From Butyrivibrio fibrisolvens (GTDB lineage: Bacteria; Bacillota; Clostridia; Lachnospirales; Lachnospiraceae): a stretch of DNA of 64,000 bases. The DNA lies in the NCBI RefSeq assembly GCF_023206215.1, contig NZ_CP065800.1, forward strand, positions 3,038,001 to 3,102,000, read 5' to 3'. Position numbers and translations under genes: made by a program. This document shows positions 1-9,290 of the stretch, piece after piece. The notes under the pieces were generated by a model. The model was not told the DNA's origin. It was given only the letters and a program-made list of their open reading frames with translations, and made no database searches. The stretch's first letter is position 1. The number at the start of each line of letters is the position of its first letter.

Positions 1-2194
1 AGGACTTATAACCCAGGATCTTGGAGAAATCGCGGCTTGAAAGCCACATAAATGCAGGATTACGCGGAACTTCCTGTAACTTCTCATCCATATCCCGGAG
101 CATCCTTACACGGCTAAAGTCAATATCACTTATACATATCATGAACATTGGCTTTTTTTTGATTTCTATGAAGATAACGTCAAATTTCTGCCATCTGTAA
201 TAACCGTCTTTATTCTTGATCCTGAAGTATTCTGTTATGTATTCTTTATTGGTATTAGATATCTTGCCTATTATCTCTTCTTTGGAAAAAAAGTTAACGA
301 ACCTGTCTCTGTCAAGTTCATGTACGCTTTCATTTATAAACTGCTGACTATACTCATCACTTGACATGATATGATCAGCGATTGTATATTCAGAACTATT
401 AATATATATGTTCTCCACAGTCAGCTTCTCAGGATCCAGAACATCAATCTTGTTGTACTGAGTATAGATGAACTTAAGAAGAGCCTGCTGCTTCTCAGAT
501 CTTGCAGCCTGCTTATATACAGACATATTAAGGCTCGTTATAAGATAAGCAGATCTGTTTCTGTAAGTTGTGATATGCCTTGCCTGAAAAGTACAATTCT
601 GTCCGTTTAGTATATAGTCACAGGATTCCTGCTTGCCCGAGTTCTTACACCTTATAACAGCATTAACAAATATAGATGGGAGTTTCCTCTTGCCCTGGTT
701 TAGGAACTCCTCGGCTTCATCAAGACTGCTTAGATTCAACTCTTCCAGATGTTTAAGATAAGCAGGATTGCAGCTAAGGTAGATGAGTCTGTCTCTTCTC
801 ATCTCCATAATAGCCATGGGAAGACCCTCTTCATCAACATTGCCGCCGCTTAGATCAAGCGGATTTGCTGAGAACAGGTTAACCTTACCAATTCTGGTGT
901 AATATTTCCTCATACCCTCAGATTCTCTCTTAAGCTGAGAATTAAAGGTAACTTCTATCTTTTCAGGACGCGAATACAAAAATCCCTGAATATTCTCACA
1001 ACCTATTTTCCTAAGATAATCAGCAGCCTTCTGGGTCTCAACGCCTTCGGCAACTGTTTGTATCCCGAGATTTTTGGCCATGTTGATCATAGACTGAAGG
1101 ATGACTCTGGTCTCGTGGTTTTCTTCAAAACCGCGCATGAAGATCATATCAAGCTTGATACAGTCAAACTTGTAATCTTTGAGCATATTAAGAGATGAAT
1201 AACCGCTTCCAAAATCGTCAAGCCATACCTGATAGCCCAGTTTTCTGAATCTTTCAATACAGTCTCCGACTTTGCCGGGCTCTGTGGCAAAGATAGATTC
1301 CGTAACTTCCATATGGAACAGATCGCTGGATATTCCGTATTTCTTGATAGTATCATCAACTTCCGTTACGATGTCACCGCCAAGAAAGTCCTGCTGGGAC
1401 AGGTTGATAGACACAGGAACAACTACTGCGCCCAAGTCCAGCTTCTCTTTTATATCAATACATACAGATTCAAAGATGAACAGGTCAAGTTTTCTGATCA
1501 TCTGGTATTTTTCAAGTATAGGAACAAAATCTCCGGGAGATATCTTGCCTATCTCAGGATCATCCCATCTTGCAAGAGCTTCATAACCGCTCACTTCACC
1601 GGTCATAACACGAATCACAGCCTGATAGTAAGGAGTAATATGCCTTTGCTTTATAGCATTATCCAGTTTATCTATTATGAAACGCTCTCTTTGATACCTC
1701 TCATCTATAGCAGAATCATAATAGCCGAACATTGAGTCATACTTTTTCCTAATGCTGTCACAGGCAACCTTGGCCTTATTAAGACAAGAATGGGCATCGA
1801 AGTCCTTATCTGTAGGAAAATAGATACCTGCTCTCATCTGTAGATGGGTATCCATCCTGAAGGGAAGCATCTCATCACATACACCAACGATTTTGAATTC
1901 AAGATCAGCCTTGTCTGTCAGAACCCCAAAATGGTCAGACGCAATACGCCCGCACAGCTCCTGTGGAAAGAAAGCCTCAATAGTTCTTGCAACAGTAACA
2001 AGACAGTCATTGCCGGCTGCAAGTCCATATGCTTCATTATATGATCTGAAATTTTCCAGATTAAAATAGACGAACGCAATATCCTTACGTTCGGTAGGAT
2101 CATTGAGAACATGCTGAGCCATAGCGATAAAAGTGGCAAAATTAGGTAGTCCTGTCAGCTCATCTATTGTATTTCGCGGCTCGAGTTCACTCAC
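1..2194 (-). CDS. EAL c-di-GMP phosphodiesterase with degenerate GGDEF domain (3' end beyond window)
   Basis: The frame is open from 2194 to the left edge, so the C-terminus is missing. It starts at a GTG preceded by GGAAAGGAAG; no ATG fits. The N-terminal GGDEF-like domain begins DELTGLPNFATF, but the expected GGDEF motif reads SDHFG, so cyclase activity is unlikely. The EAL domain follows, with YEALARWDD, the INLSQQDF stretch, DDFGSGYSSLNML and a downstream AEGVE motif, so the metal-binding and catalytic signature of a c-di-GMP phosphodiesterase looks intact. After EAL there are about 300 residues resembling PAS-type sensing domains (inference). Family knowledge says such proteins hydrolyse c-di-GMP to pGpG. 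The next gene upstream makes c-di-GMP, so the pair may set a local c-di-GMP level. Confidence 0.88.
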   Translation of the reverse strand, partial: MSELEPRNTIDELTGLPNFATFIAMAQHVLNDPTERKDIAFVYFNLENFRSYNEAYGLAAGNDCLVTVARTIEAFFPQELCGRIASDHFGVLTDKADLEFKIVGVCDEMLPFRMDTHLQMRAGIYFPTDKDFDAHSCLNKAKVACDSIRKKYDSMFGYYDSAIDERYQRERFIIDKLDNAIKQRHITPYYQAVIRVMTGEVSGYEALARWDDPEIGKISPGDFVPILEKYQMIRKLDLFIFESVCIDIKEKLDLGAVVVPVSINLSQQDFLGGDIVTEVDDTIKKYGISSDLFHMEVTESIFATEPGKVGDCIERFRKLGYQVWLDDFGSGYSSLNMLKDYKFDCIKLDMIFMRGFEENHETRVILQSMINMAKNLGIQTVAEGVETQKAADYLRKIGCENIQGFLYSRPEKIEVTFNSQLKRESEGMRKYYTRIGKVNLFSANPLDLSGGNVDEEGLPMAIMEMRRDRLIYLSCNPAYLKHLEELNLSSLDEAEEFLNQGKRKLPSIFVNAVIRCKNSGKQESCDYILNGQNCTFQARHITTYRNRSAYLITSLNMSVYKQAARSEKQQALLKFIYTQYNKIDVLDPEKLTVENIYINSSEYTIADHIMSSDEYSQQFINESVHELDRDRFVNFFSKEEIIGKISNTNKEYITEYFRIKNKDGYYRWQKFDVIFIEIKKKPMFMICISDIDFSRVRMLRDMDEKLQEVPRNPAFMWLSSRDFSKILGYKS

Positions 2195-2432
2195 AGACTT
2201 ATTCTTCCTTTCCAAGTGTATTACTACAGATGATAAAAAGGTTTCCAAATAAGTATATCGGCATAAATAGATTATTTTTTAGAAATATACATACCAATAT
2301 TATACCATAAATGACCCCCTGGATAAGGAGATAAGGGATCATCTGACTAGTGTACTGACTCATTCATATTTAATCAAATTACTTGTCTATGAATTTATCT
2401 ACTGCGTCATAAAATCTTGACAATGATTAGAT

Positions 2433-4058
2433 TCACTTCCGCGCGGCTTTCCTCATACGCTTATTCTCATACATGAGGTTGTCGGCCCTTTTCATGACAT
2501 CTATAGTTGTCTTATCCCTTGTTTTATCATATACTGCAAATCCCTTGGATATCCATACCTGCTCCCAAGGCTTATCAGCCTTTTCATTGATCGTTTTGAC
2601 TTTATCATCAAACTGCTCTAGCAATACCTGCATATTACTAAGGTCTTCTTTTTGCAGGATAACATTAAATTCATCTCCGCCCATTCTAAATACAGGGCTA
2701 TGTTTAAACACATCACTTATAGCAAAACAGGCTGTCTTTAAGAATATATCTCCCTTGTCATGTCCGTATCTGTCGTTTATAAGCTTAAGATTGTCGCAGT
2801 CAAATGTTCCTATAGCAAATTCTACGCTGTCAGGATCTATATCAATCTCTTTTTGGATCTGCTCAAGGGTATTGGTCAATGCCCCTTTATTCTTGACATG
2901 GGTAAGTGAATCCACAAACACCTGTGAACTTAGATCGCTAATATGCTCTTTGACATTATCAGATAGATTCTGGAAAGCTCTTGTAAGTCTTCCAAGTTCA
3001 TCATCTTTATCATAAGTCAAAGTAAAGTCATATTCTCCCTTCTCAACCTTCTCAGCCGCTTTAGTAAGCTGTTCTAAGGGGCTTGTAAGCCTTTTGGTAT
3101 ATATCATCATAAAAATACTGGCAAGAATCAGAACTTCGACAGAGCATATAGCGATATTAAGAACAAGCCTCTTAGATGTTGCCTGAGTCTGAGCTATCGG
3201 AATCGATACATTAAACCGCATCCCGTTACTTAGAGGGAGCCAGACAGCTTTTTTGTCTACCCCTTCATATGAATACCGAACTACATTGTCATCATCAATA
3301 GCAGTATTGTACGGTATCTCAAATGCAGTTCCGGCTTCAAGCTTTGTCACATCTATGAAGGGATGATAAAAAAGATATCCGTTTTCATCACTAAGGAATG
3401 CATAACCTTTATTTGGAAGTCTTATAACATCAACTTCCTGCGCCATAGTAGAATAGTCAACCTCTATACCAACAACCCCGATAAACCTGTCTTTATAGTA
3501 AACAGGCGCATCATAGGATATAACATATGCATCAAGATTCTCAGTGATATAAGGAGGTAACCAGATGGCTTTACCTTCATGTTTGGGAACTGTGAACCAG
3601 ACAAGTTTGGAAGTATCCTCAACATCGTAAAGGGTGATATCAGTAACTTCATGTTCCTTGAATCCTTCTCCCTCAACATTCACATACCAAAATCCCTTGA
3701 CATCAGTAGAAACTGATGGATCTATACGATAATAATAGGTCAGAACGCCCTTGGTCTTTGATGCCATCATGTCAAAATAATCGCAGACAATCTCCATATG
3801 AGCCTCAAGGTCATCCTTGCCCAGGCCTTCAAGATGATTCTCAGCGTAATCAGTGACCTTGATCACAGTATCCTCAACACTGTCAAAATAATAATCAAGA
3901 CTTCGAACTCCCGCTTCGCACATGTTCATAAGAATCTCTTCGGATTCGCGGCTCTCGGTCCTCTGAATATAGACCGCACTAAGAAAAGTGACGAGCATAA
4001 GCGCCCCACAGACAATCAAAAGCATGGTTACCGTGATCCTTGTTCTTAATGAACGCAT
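2433..4058 (-). CDS. Membrane diguanylate cyclase with extracellular Cache sensor
   Basis: 541 residues. An N-terminal membrane helix (about 8-30) is followed by a double-Cache type extracellular domain (about 35-280), a second helix (about 290-312), a HAMP linker and a C-terminal GGDEF domain. The active site MGGDEF is intact at about residues 459-464 and the domain begins DSLTHVKNKGA. It should make c-di-GMP from two GTP in response to a small extracellular ligand; the ligand cannot be told from sequence. The start ATG has GAGAGAG upstream. It lies 238 bp upstream of the EAL gene in the same direction, which suggests opposing enzymes of one signalling module. No signs of truncation. Confidence 0.92.
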   Translation of the reverse strand: MRSLRTRITVTMLLIVCGALMLVTFLSAVYIQRTESRESEEILMNMCEAGVRSLDYYFDSVEDTVIKVTDYAENHLEGLGKDDLEAHMEIVCDYFDMMASKTKGVLTYYYRIDPSVSTDVKGFWYVNVEGEGFKEHEVTDITLYDVEDTSKLVWFTVPKHEGKAIWLPPYITENLDAYVISYDAPVYYKDRFIGVVGIEVDYSTMAQEVDVIRLPNKGYAFLSDENGYLFYHPFIDVTKLEAGTAFEIPYNTAIDDDNVVRYSYEGVDKKAVWLPLSNGMRFNVSIPIAQTQATSKRLVLNIAICSVEVLILASIFMMIYTKRLTSPLEQLTKAAEKVEKGEYDFTLTYDKDDELGRLTRAFQNLSDNVKEHISDLSSQVFVDSLTHVKNKGALTNTLEQIQKEIDIDPDSVEFAIGTFDCDNLKLINDRYGHDKGDIFLKTACFAISDVFKHSPVFRMGGDEFNVILQKEDLSNMQVLLEQFDDKVKTINEKADKPWEQVWISKGFAVYDKTRDKTTIDVMKRADNLMYENKRMRKAARK

Positions 4059-4200
4059 AGAACTCTCTCTTTTAGTATGCAGGCATGTTCATATTTGATC
4101 AAACATGAATGAACCAGTAAATTAGTCCAAAAACTCATTTCCTTTTCTTATATCGGGTAAAACAGCTCATATACTGAGATAATATTAGGATCTATTTGCG

Positions 4201-4243
4201 AAAAAATAGGCTGCGCAATAATCATTTAATGCGACAGCCTATT
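4201..4243 (-). terminator. Intrinsic terminator after xpt
   Basis: Read on the minus strand, a 9-bp stem AATAGGCTG/CAGCCTATT with additional inner GCG pairing is followed by a run of T. It lies 27 bp after the xpt stop and would end the nucleoside importer-tetR-xpt transcript. Confidence 0.85.
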
Positions 4244-4269
4244 TAAAATCAATTATATTTGATCATCGA

Positions 4270-4851
4270 TCAATCCTGTTTTCTGAAAGTAAGTCCCTTA
4301 TCTTCATCCATGGCATCCACGATAGCAAGTGATGTTACATCATATCCCTCACCGCGAAGTCTCTTACCACCATCCTGGAAGCCCTTCTCTATTGCGATGC
4401 CGATACCCTCAACCTTGGCTCCAGCCTGATTGCAGATATCAATAAGACCATTCATGGCTTTACCTACAGCAAGGAAGTCATCCACCAGAAGGACCTTATC
4501 ATTAGATGAAAGAAATTTCTTGGCAAGAGTTACATTGTAATCCTTGTCATAAGTAAAAGAATGAACTACTGATGTATAAAGATCTCCATCAAGATTTCTA
4601 CTCTTGGCTTTCTTGGCAAAAACAACAGGAACACCGAAGTATCTTGCTGTCATACAGGCGATAGCAATACCTGACGCCTCAACTGTAAGGACTTTATTGA
4701 TCCCCTTGTCCTTATATTTGTCATAAAATGCCTGTCCGATCTTATCAAGAAGATCTACGTCCAGCTGATGATTCAAAAAGCTGTCTACTTTTAAAATGTT
4801 TCCTGCCCTAACCTGTCCGTCTCTGGCAATACGTTCTTCCAGAAAATTCAT
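4270..4851 (-). CDS. xpt: Xanthine phosphoribosyltransferase
   Basis: 193 residues, matching the usual length of Firmicutes Xpt (about 190-195). The opening [14 protein letters not shown] and the PRPP-binding loop [11 protein letters not shown] (about 120-130) are characteristic. It converts xanthine plus PRPP to XMP in the cytoplasm, salvaging purine bases. It is the last gene of a run with a BMP-type nucleoside ABC importer and a TetR regulator, so uptake and salvage are likely co-expressed. In Bacillus xpt is controlled by a guanine riboswitch; the 86-bp gap upstream here shows none of the purine-riboswitch core sequences, so control probably comes from the TetR protein and the distal promoter. 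Confidence 0.95.
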   Translation of the reverse strand: MNFLEERIARDGQVRAGNILKVDSFLNHQLDVDLLDKIGQAFYDKYKDKGINKVLTVEASGIAIACMTARYFGVPVVFAKKAKSRNLDGDLYTSVVHSFTYDKDYNVTLAKKFLSSNDKVLLVDDFLAVGKAMNGLIDICNQAGAKVEGIGIAIEKGFQDGGKRLRGEGYDVTSLAIVDAMDEDKGLTFRKQD

Positions 4852-4907
4852 GTCTGTTCTCCTTGCTGGGTATATCTTTTATAGTTTTGGTATACCGATA
4901 TTATTAT

Positions 4908-4930
4908 TATCTCAAACTTCTTGAGTTATT
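4908..4930 (-). other. Short stop-proximal hairpin, GAAGTTTGAG type
   Basis: Just after the tetR stop the minus strand carries CTCAAGAAGTTTGAG, a 5-bp stem, followed by ATAATAATAA. The flanks (ATAACT before, GAAGTTTGAG after) match hairpins near 26913, 30342 and 35930. It is the smallest member of that set. Function unknown; it may stabilise or process the tetR-xpt messenger. Confidence 0.5.
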
Positions 4931-4937
4931 ATTTTTC

Positions 4938-5531
4938 TTATTTCATATACGGCTTAACCGTATTTAAAATAAGCTGTCTGCTCAAGGCAAAATACTCTGT
5001 CATGTCAATTTTATTCTCATCTATGAGATACTGAATCGTAAATCCCTCAAGCATTGATACATACTGAGCCGGAAGGATCTCTTTGAGATTATCCGGAAGA
5101 TCCGGTACGTATTTTACAAGAACATCTCTGATCTCCTGTCTCCACAGGTCATACGACTGTGAAAAACGTGTTCTGGTATCCTCATCAGTTCTGCTCTGTA
5201 CCCAGAAATCCATCTCTGCATGGTTGTATTCAGGGAAGTTCTTGAGAAGATTCTCTTCATTTTTAGAAAAAACTTCAAGAGCTGATTCAAGTGTATCCTC
5301 AGTATTATCACGTAGCTCCTCTCGAAGCTTTGGAAAAATATCCAGGATTCTCTTTTGCATGGCAACAAGGATCTCTTCCTTGGTTTTGTAATAGTATAAA
5401 ACATTGGACTGGAGCATATCAGCTTCTTTGGCAATAAGACTGATCCTGGTTCCGCTTATTGTATGAGATTCGATTACGCGAAGTGTTGCGTCCAGTATTT
5501 TCTCTTCATTGTTCTTTTCGATATTCTTCAT
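4938..5531 (-). CDS. TetR-family transcriptional regulator
   Basis: 197 residues. The N-terminal helix-turn-helix region (about 10-56) has the TetR pattern: ILDATLRVIE, then SGTRISLIAKEADM and SNVLYYYKTKEEIL. The C-terminal ligand domain (about 60-195) is typical in size but gives no ligand. The start has GAGGAGA upstream. It begins 10 bp after the second permease gene and precedes xpt, so it is probably co-transcribed with the nucleoside importer and likely autoregulates it. Candidate operators are the TTGAAC-N4-GTTCAA palindromes at 10747 and 10801 (inference). The ligand could be a purine or nucleoside; this is not shown by sequence. Confidence 0.9.
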   Translation of the reverse strand: MKNIEKNNEEKILDATLRVIESHTISGTRISLIAKEADMLQSNVLYYYKTKEEILVAMQKRILDIFPKLREELRDNTEDTLESALEVFSKNEENLLKNFPEYNHAEMDFWVQSRTDEDTRTRFSQSYDLWRQEIRDVLVKYVPDLPDNLKEILPAQYVSMLEGFTIQYLIDENKIDMTEYFALSRQLILNTVKPYMK

Positions 5532-5540
5532 TTAGTCTCC

Positions 5541-6524
5541 TCATCTGTCTTCGCGGAAGTATGACCTTCCAAGTGCTGACGGTGGTTGATTCTCAGGCTT
5601 ATTACGCTTACTTGTGATGACCAGTACTACGATTGTTACAACATATGGAAGCATCTTAACAAGCTCTGATGTAGCTCTTGTAAGACCCGGAATGTATATA
5701 TAAAGAACATAAAGCGCTCCAAATACAAGCGATCCCCAGATAGCATTGTTGGGATTCCATAAAGCCAGGATAACAAGGGCTATAGCAAGCCATCCTCTGT
5801 CACCAAATCCGTTATTGGACCATGTTCCGTGGAGATATTCCATTACGAAATAGAGTCCTCCAAGTCCTGCGATCATAGCGCCTATAACTGTAGAATAATA
5901 CTTATTTTTCTTAACATCGATTCCTGCTGCATCTGCAACTGCAGGATTCTCACCTACTGCTATTAGGTTAAGGCCTTTTCTTGTTTTAGTTAAAAACCAG
6001 GTAATAATAACGGCTATAACAATAGAAAGATATGTAAGGAAGCCATATGAAAACAATAATTTGCCTACAACAGGTATATTCTGAAGTGCCTTAGGAAGAA
6101 ATGCGCCAAAGCCTTCTGCTGTGTGAGCTACGGATATCTGTCCTACACCACCTGCGAGTTTTGAAAGTGATCCTCCAAAGAAATTACCAAATCCTACGCC
6201 AAAAGTGGTAAGTGCAAGGCCTACAACATTCTGATTAGAACGTAGTGATACAGTAAGTACACTGTACAAAAGACCGCCAAGTCCGCTTGCAATAAGACTG
6301 CAAAGTATAGCTATAAGAACTCCTACCACTTTAGAAGGATCATCCGTATTATTTTCATAAAGAAAGGCTCCCATAAGGCCTGAAATACCGCCCATGTACA
6401 TTATACCCGGGATTCCAAGATTCAGGTTACCTGATTTTTCTGTAATGATCTCACCAGTTGCGCCGAACAAAAGAGGTACAGCCTGCCCTATTGCCGCAAC
6501 CAAAAATGTAAGAAGAAGTGTCAT
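5541..6524 (-). CDS. Nucleoside ABC transporter permease (YufQ/NupQ-like)
   Basis: 327 residues, hydrophobic, about eight to ten predicted membrane helices, of the BPD_transp_2 (LivH/RbsC-like) permease superfamily. The segment ATGEIITEKSGNLNLGIPG near the N-terminus is typical of the second permease of BMP-type nucleoside importers (YufQ/NupQ in Bacillus and lactococci). It forms a heterodimeric channel with the neighbouring permease, with which it overlaps by 4 bp, implying translational coupling. With the ATPase and BMP lipoprotein upstream it makes a complete importer. Substrate (purine nucleosides) is inferred from the family and from the linked xpt gene. Confidence 0.9.
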   Translation of the reverse strand: MTLLLTFLVAAIGQAVPLLFGATGEIITEKSGNLNLGIPGIMYMGGISGLMGAFLYENNTDDPSKVVGVLIAILCSLIASGLGGLLYSVLTVSLRSNQNVVGLALTTFGVGFGNFFGGSLSKLAGGVGQISVAHTAEGFGAFLPKALQNIPVVGKLLFSYGFLTYLSIVIAVIITWFLTKTRKGLNLIAVGENPAVADAAGIDVKKNKYYSTVIGAMIAGLGGLYFVMEYLHGTWSNNGFGDRGWLAIALVILALWNPNNAIWGSLVFGALYVLYIYIPGLTRATSELVKMLPYVVTIVVLVITSKRNKPENQPPSALGRSYFREDR

Positions 6525-7630
6525 GCTGCATCCTCCTTTTTCTTCTCAACTCGTACCCTATATTTGATGAAAAATTCACATCCAATAAGGAAGAATATGA
6601 TGATACCTGTGATGATGTCAGATGCATTCTCGTTAAGTCCGTACTGAGAAGCTATCTGAATAGCACCCTGCTGCATGAATACAAGAAATGCTGATACAAG
6701 GAGCATTCCAAGAGGATTAAGATTAGCCATCCAGGCTACTATGATTGCTGTAAAACCTCTTCCACCTGCTGTAGAGGTAGATATCGTATGGCTTGCGCCG
6801 CTTACGATGACTGCGCCTGCAAGGCCGCAGATTCCGGAAGAAATAAGCATAGTACGGATCACTACCTTCTTAACATTGATACCGGCATAGTTAGCTGTAT
6901 TGTGGCTTTCACCTACAACTGCGATCTCATAACCGTGCTTGGTATATTTCATGTATATAGCCATCATAATAGTTACAACTAATACTATGATTATATTAAG
7001 AGTATAGTCTGAGTTTAGTATCTTAGGAAACCAACCGCCTTTATTGGCAGAATTGATGATACCCACAGAGTTAGATCCTGACGGATTCTCCCAGAATACT
7101 ATCAAAAAGGTTATTATCTGCATTGCGACATAATTGAGCATCAGTGTAAACAAAGATTCATTGGTATTAAAATGTGCCTTGAAAAATGCAGGTAAAAATC
7201 CCCATATGATACCTGCGCATGCTGATGCTATAAGTATAAGGATTATAAGAAGCACACTAGGAAGGCTTCCCTGATATATCATAAGTGCTGCTGTAGCAGC
7301 TCCTCCCATAAGGATCTGGCCTTCTGCTCCAAGATTCCAGAATCTCATTTTAAATGCAGGCATAAGTCCCACACCTATAAGCAGTAGTACTACAGTCTCT
7401 CTGACTGTCACCCAGATACGGCGCCTTGAACCTACTGCTCCGTCTATGATACCCGAATATACGTTAAGCGGATTCTGACCTGTTATTCCTACGATTACGA
7501 TCGCACATACGACAAGAGCTATAAGAACAGCGGTAAGTCTGATCCCCCATGCCTTCCAGACAGATATGGTATCACGCTTTGAAAGATGAACTGACATACG
7601 TGATGATGTTTTTGTACTTATCTTACTCAT
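6521..7630 (-). CDS. Nucleoside ABC transporter permease (YufP/NupP-like)
   Basis: 369 residues. A cytoplasmic N-terminus of about 25 residues precedes multiple membrane helices. The phrases LNVYSGIIDGAVGSRRR and MRFWNLGAEGQILMGGAA are signatures of the first permease of BMP-type importers (YufP/NupP). It overlaps both the upstream ATPase gene (1 bp) and the downstream permease gene (4 bp), a tightly coupled operon. It would form the transmembrane pathway with the 5541-6524 product. No truncation seen. Confidence 0.91.
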   Translation of the reverse strand: MSKISTKTSSRMSVHLSKRDTISVWKAWGIRLTAVLIALVVCAIVIVGITGQNPLNVYSGIIDGAVGSRRRIWVTVRETVVLLLIGVGLMPAFKMRFWNLGAEGQILMGGAATAALMIYQGSLPSVLLIILILIASACAGIIWGFLPAFFKAHFNTNESLFTLMLNYVAMQIITFLIVFWENPSGSNSVGIINSANKGGWFPKILNSDYTLNIIIVLVVTIMMAIYMKYTKHGYEIAVVGESHNTANYAGINVKKVVIRTMLISSGICGLAGAVIVSGASHTISTSTAGGRGFTAIIVAWMANLNPLGMLLVSAFLVFMQQGAIQIASQYGLNENASDIITGIIIFFLIGCEFFIKYRVRVEKKKEDAA

Positions 7631-9162
7631 TAAACTCCTGCCTTTCTGGCACCTGTCATGTACATACCGATTTCTTCTTTGGTTGTAAGCTTGGCATTAA
7701 CTATGCAGCTAATCCTGCCTTCACACAGTACCAGTATTCTGTCGCACAACTGCAGTAGTACATCAAGATCTTCTCCGACGCACATAACTGCAACACCTTT
7801 TTCTTTCTGCTCATTAAGAAGGTTATAGATTGTGTATGAAGATGTAATATCAAGACCTCTTACAGGATATGCAACCATAAGAACATCAGGATTAAGTGCG
7901 ATCTCACGTCCTACCAATATCTTCTGTACATTACCACCTGAAAGTCTTCTGACAGGTGTATCAATATCGGGAGTTGCAACTTCGAGCTTATCTACAATCC
8001 TTTTCGCAAGCTTCTGAGGTGTCTTTCTGTCGGTAAAAAATCTGCTCTTACCTGATCTGTAACTTCTGATCATCATATTGTCAGTAAGGTCCATAGAGCC
8101 TACAAGACCCATTCCAAGTCTGTCTTCAGGTACGAAAGAAAGGCTTATCTTAAGATTCTGGATCTCCCTGACAGTTTTTTCAGAAAGTTTCTCAACATTT
8201 GCTCCGTTTGGAGGATAATAAAGGATCTCTCCGCTGTCTATTTTCTGTATGCCGGCTATTGCTTCAAGAAGCTCTTTTTGTCCATTGCCGGATATACCAG
8301 CAATGCCGAGTATCTCTCCGCTTTTTGCAACAAATGAGATATCCTTGAGTATAGAAAGGCCTTCACTGTTTCTAACTGTTACGCCTCTCATCTCGATACG
8401 TTTCTCGGGCTTTTGAGGATCACTTCTTTGGATATTGAGTTCTACCTTTTCTCCTACCATAAGCTCAGTCAGAGAAGCAGCTGTAGCATCCTTGGTCTCA
8501 ACTACGCCCTCGCACTTACCCTTTCGAAGGACAGCTACACGGTCTGATATCTCAAGAACCTCATTAAGTTTATGAGTGATTATTATGATAGACTTACCAA
8601 GAAGCTTCATCTTCTTAAGAACTGTAAAAAGACGCTGCGTCTCCTGAGGTGTCAGAACTGCAGTCGGCTCATCGAAGATAAGGATATCAGCTCCGCGGTA
8701 CAGAACTTTAACGATCTCTACGATCTGTTTCTGGGAAACAGACATGTTGTAGATCTTCTCTGCAGGAGTAAGGTCAAAACCATACTTACTCACAAGAGCA
8801 TCTATCTCCTGATTAACCTTCTTCATATCAAGCTTCATAGCGCCATCAAGCCCTAGAATTATATTCTGGGCTGCTGTCAGTATATCTATAAGCTTGAAAT
8901 GCTGGTGGATCATACCAATTCCAAGATCAAAGGCATCTTTGGGGCAGTTGATGGATACCTCTTTACCATTTATGAGTATCTGACCCTCGTCCGGATAATA
9001 GATTCCGGAGAGCATATTCATAAGGGTTGTCTTACCGCTTCCATTTTCGCCAAGAATAGAGAGAATCTCGCCCTTTTTAAGGGCGAGATCTACCTGATTA
9101 TTGGCAACTACACTACCAAAGCGCTTTGTAACACCTTTAAGTTCTATCGCGTAATTTTCCAT
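7630..9162 (-). CDS. Nucleoside ABC transporter ATP-binding protein, two nucleotide-binding domains (YufO/NupO-like)
   Basis: 510 residues with two fused ABC domains. The first has Walker A GENGSGKTT (about 37-45), signature MSVSQKQ (a variant of LSGGQ) and Walker B ILIFDEPTA. The second has a variant P-loop GISGNGQKE, signature RLSGGNVQK and a Walker B replaced by VLMVAYPVRGLD, lacking the catalytic DE. This asymmetry, one active and one degenerate site, is the norm in the family (MglA/RbsA-like). It powers the two permeases. The start has AGGA at a good distance; the stop overlaps the next gene. Confidence 0.93.
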   Translation of the reverse strand: MENYAIELKGVTKRFGSVVANNQVDLALKKGEILSILGENGSGKTTLMNMLSGIYYPDEGQILINGKEVSINCPKDAFDLGIGMIHQHFKLIDILTAAQNIILGLDGAMKLDMKKVNQEIDALVSKYGFDLTPAEKIYNMSVSQKQIVEIVKVLYRGADILIFDEPTAVLTPQETQRLFTVLKKMKLLGKSIIIITHKLNEVLEISDRVAVLRKGKCEGVVETKDATAASLTELMVGEKVELNIQRSDPQKPEKRIEMRGVTVRNSEGLSILKDISFVAKSGEILGIAGISGNGQKELLEAIAGIQKIDSGEILYYPPNGANVEKLSEKTVREIQNLKISLSFVPEDRLGMGLVGSMDLTDNMMIRSYRSGKSRFFTDRKTPQKLAKRIVDKLEVATPDIDTPVRRLSGGNVQKILVGREIALNPDVLMVAYPVRGLDITSSYTIYNLLNEQKEKGVAVMCVGEDLDVLLQLCDRILVLCEGRISCIVNAKLTTKEEIGMYMTGARKAGV

Positions 9163-9250
9163 AATAATCCTACTTTTTAACTTTAATTAGTTCGCATTCA
9201 TTTGCATTAAGTGCTCTTGTCTGCACTTACAATCTCTATTTTGTATCACT

Positions 9251-9290
9251 ATGCATTAGTTTGCATTAGTTTGCATTATTTTGCATTAGA
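9251..9290. repeat. 10-bp tandem repeat across the BMP gene stop codon
   Basis: Four contiguous 10-bp units of the type TTGCATTAGT run from the last codons of the BMP gene through its stop into the spacer. Two diverged copies (TTCGCATTCA, TTTGCATTAA) lie at 9191-9210. The last residues of the protein and the stop codon are therefore part of the array. No function is evident. Confidence 0.85.

Noticed and set aside
4852..4937. Purine riboswitch before xpt
   Set aside because: The gap is only 86 bp and lacks the conserved core sequences and three-stem fold; only a small hairpin and a GGTATA/TATACC repeat are present.
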